Assembly (NCBI RefSeq): GCF_036965165.1
Contig: NZ_JBALOX010000074.1
Coordinates: 1 to 64,000, forward strand
Origin: Ferdinandcohnia sp036965165
Lineage (GTDB): Bacteria; Bacillota; Bacilli; Bacillales; Bacillaceae_L
Direction: 5' to 3'
Length of the DNA: 64,000 nucleotides
Under the pieces are notes generated by a model. That model saw nothing but the letters and a program-made list of their open reading frames with translations, did not search any database and had not been told where the DNA came from. Positions 59,253 through 64,000 of this stretch are shown one piece after another. The position numbers and the translations under genes were made by a program. Numbering within the stretch: position 1 is the stretch's first letter; every line of letters starts with the position of its first letter.

Positions 59253-60371
59253 TTGTTTATTGAGGAAATAGAACTAACAAATTACCGAAACTATGAAAAA
59301 ATATCCATTCAATTCGAAGATAAAGTCAACGTCATTTTAGGTGAAAATGCACAGGGCAAAACAAATGTGATGGAATCCATCTATGTTTTAGCGATGGCAA
59401 AATCACATCGTACGTCAAATGATAAAGAATTGATTCGCTGGGATGAAGAATATGCTAAAATAGAGGGTAGGGTTCAAAAAAGGAACGGTCCCCTCACCCT
59501 ACAGCTTGTGGTTTCTAAAAAGGGTAAAAAGGCAAAAAGTAATCATTTGGAACAGCAAAAGCTGAGCCAGTATGTTGGAAATATGAACGTGGTCATGTTT
59601 GCCCCTGAAGATTTAAATCTTGTTAAGGGAAGCCCACAGGTGAGAAGACGATTTATTGATATGGAAATTGGTCAAGTTTCGGCTGTTTATTTACATGACT
59701 TAAGCCAATATCAAAAGATCCTCCATCAGCGGAATCATTATTTAAAGCAACTTCAGACTAAAAAGCAGCGTGATCAGACGATGCTTGATGTATTAACCTC
59801 ACAGTTAATTCAAGCAGCAGTGAAAATAGTCAAAAAACGCTTTGAATTTCTCATCTTATTACAGAAATGGGCTGAACCTATCCATCATGGAATCAGCAGA
59901 GGGCTCGAAACGCTTCAAATTGAATATAAACCGTCGATTGAGGTATTAGAAACCGCTGATTTGTCGAAAATGGTAGATATATTCGACGAAAAATTTGCTA
60001 AAATAAGAGAGAGGGAAATTGAAAGAGGCGTAACATTAGCGGGGCCACATCGGGATGACCTTGCATTTTTTGTGAATGGAAAGGATGTTCAAACCTTCGG
60101 ATCCCAAGGCCAGCAGCGTACAACAGCCCTATCGTTGAAGCTAGCAGAAATAGAATTAATTCACTCGGAAATTGGGGAATACCCCATACTCTTATTAGAT
60201 GATGTTCTTTCGGAACTGGATGACTTTAGACAGTCCCATTTATTAAATACAATTCAAGGCAAAGTGCAAACCTTTGTCACAACAACAAGCGTAGAGGGAA
60301 TCAATCATGATACATTGAAGCAGGCGGCAACTTACGCGGTGTCTGCAGGAGTTATAAAAAAGCTTAAATGA
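59253..60371 (+). CDS. recF: DNA repair and fork protein RecF
   Basis: This 372-aa SMC-like ATPase has Walker A GENAQGKTN (about 30-38), signature TFGSQGQQRTTALSLKLAE and Walker B ILLLDDVLSELD. It loads RecA at gaps with RecO and RecR. The TTG at 59253 (LFIEEIELTNYRNYE) is eight bases after GGGTGA. It starts 45 bp after yaaA. Confidence 0.97.
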   Translation: MFIEEIELTNYRNYEKISIQFEDKVNVILGENAQGKTNVMESIYVLAMAKSHRTSNDKELIRWDEEYAKIEGRVQKRNGPLTLQLVVSKKGKKAKSNHLEQQKLSQYVGNMNVVMFAPEDLNLVKGSPQVRRRFIDMEIGQVSAVYLHDLSQYQKILHQRNHYLKQLQTKKQRDQTMLDVLTSQLIQAAVKIVKKRFEFLILLQKWAEPIHHGISRGLETLQIEYKPSIEVLETADLSKMVDIFDEKFAKIREREIERGVTLAGPHRDDLAFFVNGKDVQTFGSQGQQRTTALSLKLAEIELIHSEIGEYPILLLDDVLSELDDFRQSHLLNTIQGKVQTFVTTTSVEGINHDTLKQAATYAVSAGVIKKLK

Positions 60372-60382
60372 GGTGATGAAGT

Positions 60383-60646
60383 TTGTTCATACATTTGGGA
60401 GACAATGTAATGGTTCGTTCATCAGATGTCATTACGATAATAGATCGTCAGCTTTTAAAATCCTCCTCTATCGTCAATGAATTTTTAGATGTACAAAAAG
60501 ACAAAGTGATAGAATTGTCTAATGGAAATACAAAATCAGTTGTGGTAACGGTAGATAAAGTATATTTTTCGCCATTATCCTCTAGTACATTAAAAAAACG
60601 ATCACAGCATGTATCCGATTTTGAAACAATTTTGGAAGAAGTATAA
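60383..60646 (+). CDS. remB: DUF370 matrix regulator RemB (YaaB)
   Basis: This 87-aa protein begins MFIHLGDNVMVRSSDVITIIDRQL and has the conserved VVVTVDKVYFSPLSSSTLKKR end. RemA/RemB proteins act on biofilm-matrix and osmoprotectant genes. A TTG start at 60383 follows AGGTGATGAAG. It lies 11 bp after recF. Confidence 0.93.
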   Translation: MFIHLGDNVMVRSSDVITIIDRQLLKSSSIVNEFLDVQKDKVIELSNGNTKSVVVTVDKVYFSPLSSSTLKKRSQHVSDFETILEEV

Positions 60647-60706
60647 GGATGAAGAATGACTCGAAGTACGTAGTCTATTCGTTACTATAAAGTGTAGGTG
60701 ATATTG

Positions 60707-62635
60707 GTGGCAATGGAAGAAAAAGAATTGCAACAACAAGAATATGATGAGAGTCAAATTCAGGTTTTGGAAGGTTTAGAAGCCGTAAGAAAGCGTCCAG
60801 GTATGTATATTGGTACAACATCTGGTAAGGGGCTTCACCATTTAGTATGGGAAATTGTCGACAATAGTATTGATGAAGCATTAGCTGGTTATTGTGATGA
60901 GATTAATGTCATCATCGAAGAAGATAATAGTATTACCGTAAAAGACAATGGACGTGGAATTCCAGTCGGAATACAGGAGAAAATGGGTCGTCCAGCTGTT
61001 GAAGTAATCATGACAGTGCTTCATGCCGGAGGGAAATTTGATGGCGGTGGTTACAAGGTTTCTGGTGGACTGCACGGGGTTGGTGCATCTGTTGTTAACG
61101 CCCTTTCCACGAGTCTAGAGGTGTACGTACACCGTGATGGTAAAATCCATTATATTTCATTTGAACGTGGTCACGTTGTATCTGAATTAAAAGTGGTTGG
61201 TGAAACAGATCATACTGGTACAATAACCCATTTTAAGCCAGATGGTGAAATCTTTACTGAAACACTAGAATATGAATTTGATACACTTTCTACCCGTCTT
61301 CGTGAGCTTGCCTTCTTAACAAGAGGTGTGAAAATCACAATTGAAGATAAACGCGAAGAAAACAAGCGTAGAGAATACCATTATGAAGGTGGAATCAAAT
61401 CTTACGTAGAACACCTTAACCGTACAAAAGATGTGGTTCATGAAGAGCCAGTGTATGTTGAAGGTGAAAGGGAAGGAATCGCAGTAGAGATCGCCCTTCA
61501 GTATAATGATAGCTATACAAGTAATATTTATTCATTCGCAAACAACATTCACACCTATGAAGGTGGAACACATGAATCAGGATTTAAAACAGCTTTAACG
61601 CGAATTATCAATGATTATGCACGTAAAAATAATATTTTTAAAGACAATGATGCCAATTTAACAGGTGACGATGTACGTGAAGGGCTTACCGCCATCATTT
61701 CTGTTAAGCATCCAGACCCGCAATTTGAGGGACAAACAAAAACAAAGCTCGGAAACAGTGAAGCAAGAACGGTAACTGAATCAGTGTTTTCTGAGAAGTT
61801 TGAGGCATTTTTATTAGAAAATCCATCAGTGGCTCGAAAAATTGTCGACAAAGGAACAATGGCAGCAAGGGCACGAATGGCTGCAAAAAAAGCACGTGAA
61901 TTAACAAGAAGGAAAAGTGCGTTAGAGATTTCAAGCTTACCAGGAAAGCTTGCTGACTGCTCATCGAAGGACCCTTCCATTAGTGAGCTTTATATCGTAG
62001 AGGGTGACTCAGCGGGTGGATCTGCAAAGCAAGGTCGTGACCGTCACTTTCAAGCAATCCTGCCACTTCGAGGGAAAATTCTTAACGTGGAAAAGGCAAG
62101 ACTAGACAGAATTTTATCCAATAACGAAGTACGGGCTATGATCACTGCACTAGGAACGGGTATTGGAGAAGATTTTGATATTACAAAAGCACGTTATCAT
62201 AAAGTCGTCATCATGACTGATGCTGACGTTGACGGTGCGCATATTCGAACTTTATTATTAACGTTCTTTTATCGTTTTATGCGCAAAATTATCGAACATG
62301 GATTCATCTATATTGCTCAGCCGCCGTTATATAAAATTCAACAAGGTAAACGTATTGAATATGCATATGATGACCGTGAACTAGAGAAATATTTAGCTGA
62401 ATTGCCAAGTAATCCGAAGCCTGGTATCCAACGATACAAAGGTCTTGGAGAAATGAATCCTGAGCAACTTTGGGAAACGACAATGGACCCAAGCAACCGT
62501 ACGATGCTACAGGTTACCCTTCAAGATGCGATTGATGCAGACGAAACCTTTGAAATGTTAATGGGTGACAAAGTTGAACCTAGACGTAATTTCATTGAAG
62601 AGAACGCACAGTACGTGAAAAACTTGGACGTTTAA
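60707..62635 (+). CDS. gyrB: DNA gyrase subunit B
   Basis: This 642-aa protein has a GHKL ATPase domain (EIVDNSIDEALAG, DNGRGIPVG, GGLHGVGASVVNAL), a transducer domain, TOPRIM (IVEGDSAGGSAKQGRDR, MTDADVDGAHIRTLLLTFFYR) and a C-terminal tail RYKGLGEMN...RRNFIEENA. GTG 60707 is chosen because AGGTGAT ends four bases upstream; ATG 60713 is the alternative. With GyrA it makes negative supercoils. Confidence 0.97.
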   Translation: MAMEEKELQQQEYDESQIQVLEGLEAVRKRPGMYIGTTSGKGLHHLVWEIVDNSIDEALAGYCDEINVIIEEDNSITVKDNGRGIPVGIQEKMGRPAVEVIMTVLHAGGKFDGGGYKVSGGLHGVGASVVNALSTSLEVYVHRDGKIHYISFERGHVVSELKVVGETDHTGTITHFKPDGEIFTETLEYEFDTLSTRLRELAFLTRGVKITIEDKREENKRREYHYEGGIKSYVEHLNRTKDVVHEEPVYVEGEREGIAVEIALQYNDSYTSNIYSFANNIHTYEGGTHESGFKTALTRIINDYARKNNIFKDNDANLTGDDVREGLTAIISVKHPDPQFEGQTKTKLGNSEARTVTESVFSEKFEAFLLENPSVARKIVDKGTMAARARMAAKKARELTRRKSALEISSLPGKLADCSSKDPSISELYIVEGDSAGGSAKQGRDRHFQAILPLRGKILNVEKARLDRILSNNEVRAMITALGTGIGEDFDITKARYHKVVIMTDADVDGAHIRTLLLTFFYRFMRKIIEHGFIYIAQPPLYKIQQGKRIEYAYDDRELEKYLAELPSNPKPGIQRYKGLGEMNPEQLWETTMDPSNRTMLQVTLQDAIDADETFEMLMGDKVEPRRNFIEENAQYVKNLDV

Positions 62636-62659
62636 TTACTTTTTGCAGGATAGTTTTGA

Positions 62660-62781
62660 TGTCTAGCTCCAGGCACCATCGGTTCGGGTCATAAGCCAAT
62701 CGCTTCGGAAGGTGAAATGCACCTTCTGTCAGCGCTCGTCTTATGTTTATCGCCGATAGACAGGTGCCTTACGCTTTTCGA
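62660..62781 (+). repeat. Dispersed repeat family 2, copy f
   Basis: TGTCTAGCTCCAGGCACCAT ... CACCTTCTGTCAGCGC ... GGTGCCTTACGCTTTTC. It is flanked by AGGATAGT (62648-62655) and ACTATCCT (62784-62791), which extend the inverted repeat. It separates gyrB from gyrA. Confidence 0.8.
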
Positions 62782-62870
62782 TACTATCCTGTGTTTTGGT
62801 TACATATATGAATGGGTTAAAATAAGAATCCAAATTTATTTTATACCCCTGATAAGGGAGGTTTCTTTTT

Positions 62871-64000
62871 ATGTCTGAAAGTCAAAATTCGCATATTCAT
62901 GAAATTAATATCAGCCAAGAGATGAAAACATCATTTTTAGATTATGCGATGAGTGTTATTGTGTCACGTGCCTTACCAGACGTTCGTGATGGTTTAAAGC
63001 CGGTTCACCGCCGGATTTTATATGCTATGAATGACTTAGGTATGACGTCTGATAAAGCCTATAAGAAATCAGCGCGTATCGTAGGTGAAGTAATTGGTAA
63101 ATACCACCCACATGGTGACTCTGCCGTTTATGATACGATGGTTCGTATGGCACAGAATTTTAACTACCGTTATATGCTCGTTGATGGCCATGGAAACTTT
63201 GGTTCTGTCGATGGAGATGCAGCAGCAGCGATGCGTTATACGGAAGCACGTATGTCCAAAATATCGATGGAGCTATTACGCGATATAAACAAGGACACCA
63301 TTGATTACCAGGATAACTACGACGGTTCAGAAAGAGAACCGGCCGTTCTCCCTGCCCGATTCCCGAACCTTTTAGTAAACGGGTCAGCGGGAATTGCAGT
63401 TGGTATGGCGACAAATATCCCACCGCATCAATTAGGTGAAGTTATTGATGGTGTACTAGCAATCAGTAAAGACCCTGAGATGACAATTGCTGAGTTGATG
63501 GATATTATTCCAGGTCCAGACTTCCCTACTGCCGGCCATATTCTCGGTAGAAGTGGAATTAGAAAAGCCTATGAAACTGGAAAGGGCTCCATTACCTTAC
63601 GCGCAAAAGTTGAAATTGAAGAAATGAAAAATGGTAAGGAAGTTATTCTCGTTACAGAACTTCCATACCAAGTAAACAAAGCGAAGTTAATCGAAAAAAT
63701 TGCTGAATTAGTTCGTGATAAAAAAATTGACGGTATAACGGACCTTCGTGACGAATCAGACCGAAATGGGATGAGAATCGTGATGGAAGTGAGAAGAGAT
63801 GCCAATGCCAATGTTCTTTTAAATAATTTATATAAGCATACTGCCCTGCAAACAACGTTTGGAGTCAACATGCTTGCCCTCGTGAATGGGCATCCAAGGG
63901 TTCTTAATTTAAAGCAATGCTTACAATATTACTTAGACCATCAAGTCGTTGTCATAAAACGAAGAACAGCATTTGAACTTCGAAAAGCTGAAGCAAGAGC
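62871..64000 (+). CDS. gyrA: DNA gyrase subunit A (3' end outside window)
   Basis: The frame opens at ATG 62871 after TAAGGGAGG and is open for 376 codons to the window end. It begins MSESQNSHIHEINISQEMKT and holds the catalytic Tyr in MRYTEARM. The quinolone-resistance region reads HPHGDSAVYDTMVRMAQNF, with the usual susceptible Ser. The winged-helix and first tower parts are present; the C-terminal beta-pinwheel is missing only because of the window edge. Confidence 0.98.
   Translation, partial: MSESQNSHIHEINISQEMKTSFLDYAMSVIVSRALPDVRDGLKPVHRRILYAMNDLGMTSDKAYKKSARIVGEVIGKYHPHGDSAVYDTMVRMAQNFNYRYMLVDGHGNFGSVDGDAAAAMRYTEARMSKISMELLRDINKDTIDYQDNYDGSEREPAVLPARFPNLLVNGSAGIAVGMATNIPPHQLGEVIDGVLAISKDPEMTIAELMDIIPGPDFPTAGHILGRSGIRKAYETGKGSITLRAKVEIEEMKNGKEVILVTELPYQVNKAKLIEKIAELVRDKKIDGITDLRDESDRNGMRIVMEVRRDANANVLLNNLYKHTALQTTFGVNMLALVNGHPRVLNLKQCLQYYLDHQVVVIKRRTAFELRKAEAR

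Noticed and set aside
62950..62975. CACGTG near the gyrA start as a further parS
   Set aside because: Only the central hexamer fits; the flanking TGTT..AACA bases are missing.

Overview
The window is about 64 kb of an AT-rich, Gram-positive, spore-forming chromosome (family Bacillaceae) centred on the replication origin. The evidence is the order rpmH–oriC–dnaA–dnaN–yaaA–recF–remB–gyrB–gyrA on the right. On the left is the order rnpA–yidC(spoIIIJ)–jag–mnmE–mnmG–rsmG–noc–soj–spo0J–yyaC–ychF–rpsF–ssb–rpsR–gdpP–rplI–dnaB–walRKHIJ–htrC–rlmH. Sporulation-type partition genes, perfect parS sites and strong SD sequences with frequent TTG/GTG starts fit the same family. I cannot fix the genus from this window alone.

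Layout. (1) Positions 1-15,800 are accessory and mixed in orientation. They hold a partial membrane protein, an MBL-fold hydrolase, a complete Bce-type antibiotic-peptide detoxification module (two-component system plus ABC transporter, with a recognisable BceR-type operator), a LytTR/DUF3021 regulator pair, a membrane-anchored alpha/beta hydrolase and a candidate PARP-like ADP-ribosyltransferase. They also hold a His/Gly/Tyr-rich surface or coat-type gene broken by a TAG codon, a LysR regulator, a TerC-family protein, a secreted SGNH lipase, and a PAS protein behind an apparent FNR-dependent promoter. (2) Positions 15,900-18,050 hold rlmH, a CxxH/CxxC mini-protein and the HtrA-like protease, with a DnaA-box cluster between them. 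(3) Positions 18,360-23,670 hold a five-gene operon arranged like lnrJKLMN (linearmycin resistance): sensor kinase, NarL-type regulator, ATPase and two ABC-2 permeases. (4) Positions 23,780-33,500 hold the essential WalRK system with WalHIJ, an M23 peptidase with a likely WalR-linked promoter, the replicative helicase and L9. (5) Positions 33,490-43,750 hold the c-di-AMP phosphodiesterase GdpP, YybS, a TPP riboswitch with thiT, the S18–SSB–S6 operon, YchF, a molybdopterin oxidoreductase, a DUF951 mini-protein and a YkvI-type carrier. (6) Positions 43,880-55,022 hold the sporulation, partition and origin-proximal genes. (7) Positions 55,023-64,000 hold oriC and the initiation, clamp, repair and gyrase genes; gyrA runs off the window.

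Chromosome-organisation signals are unusually rich. There are four perfect parS sites, a bipartite oriC with DnaA boxes on both sides of dnaA plus a DnaA-trio/AT-rich unwinding region, and two further DnaA-box clusters upstream of rlmH and mnmE. Two families of dispersed intergenic repeats recur. One is a roughly 190-bp element with inverted TTAACTTTATTCAGC arms (three copies and one fragment). The other is a roughly 65-180 bp hairpin family with the ends TCTAGCTCCAGGC...GCGCTTTTC (five or six copies). Copies of both families sit inside the rpmH–oriC spacer. A 47-base run of N interrupts the mnmE upstream region.

I found no CRISPR array, tRNA, rRNA or intact transposase. The most novel-looking items are the PARP-like stand-alone protein, the repeated AATCTAAGATT palindromes at yyaC, the BceR-type operator architecture, the WalR-box promoter of the M23 gene and the repeat families.
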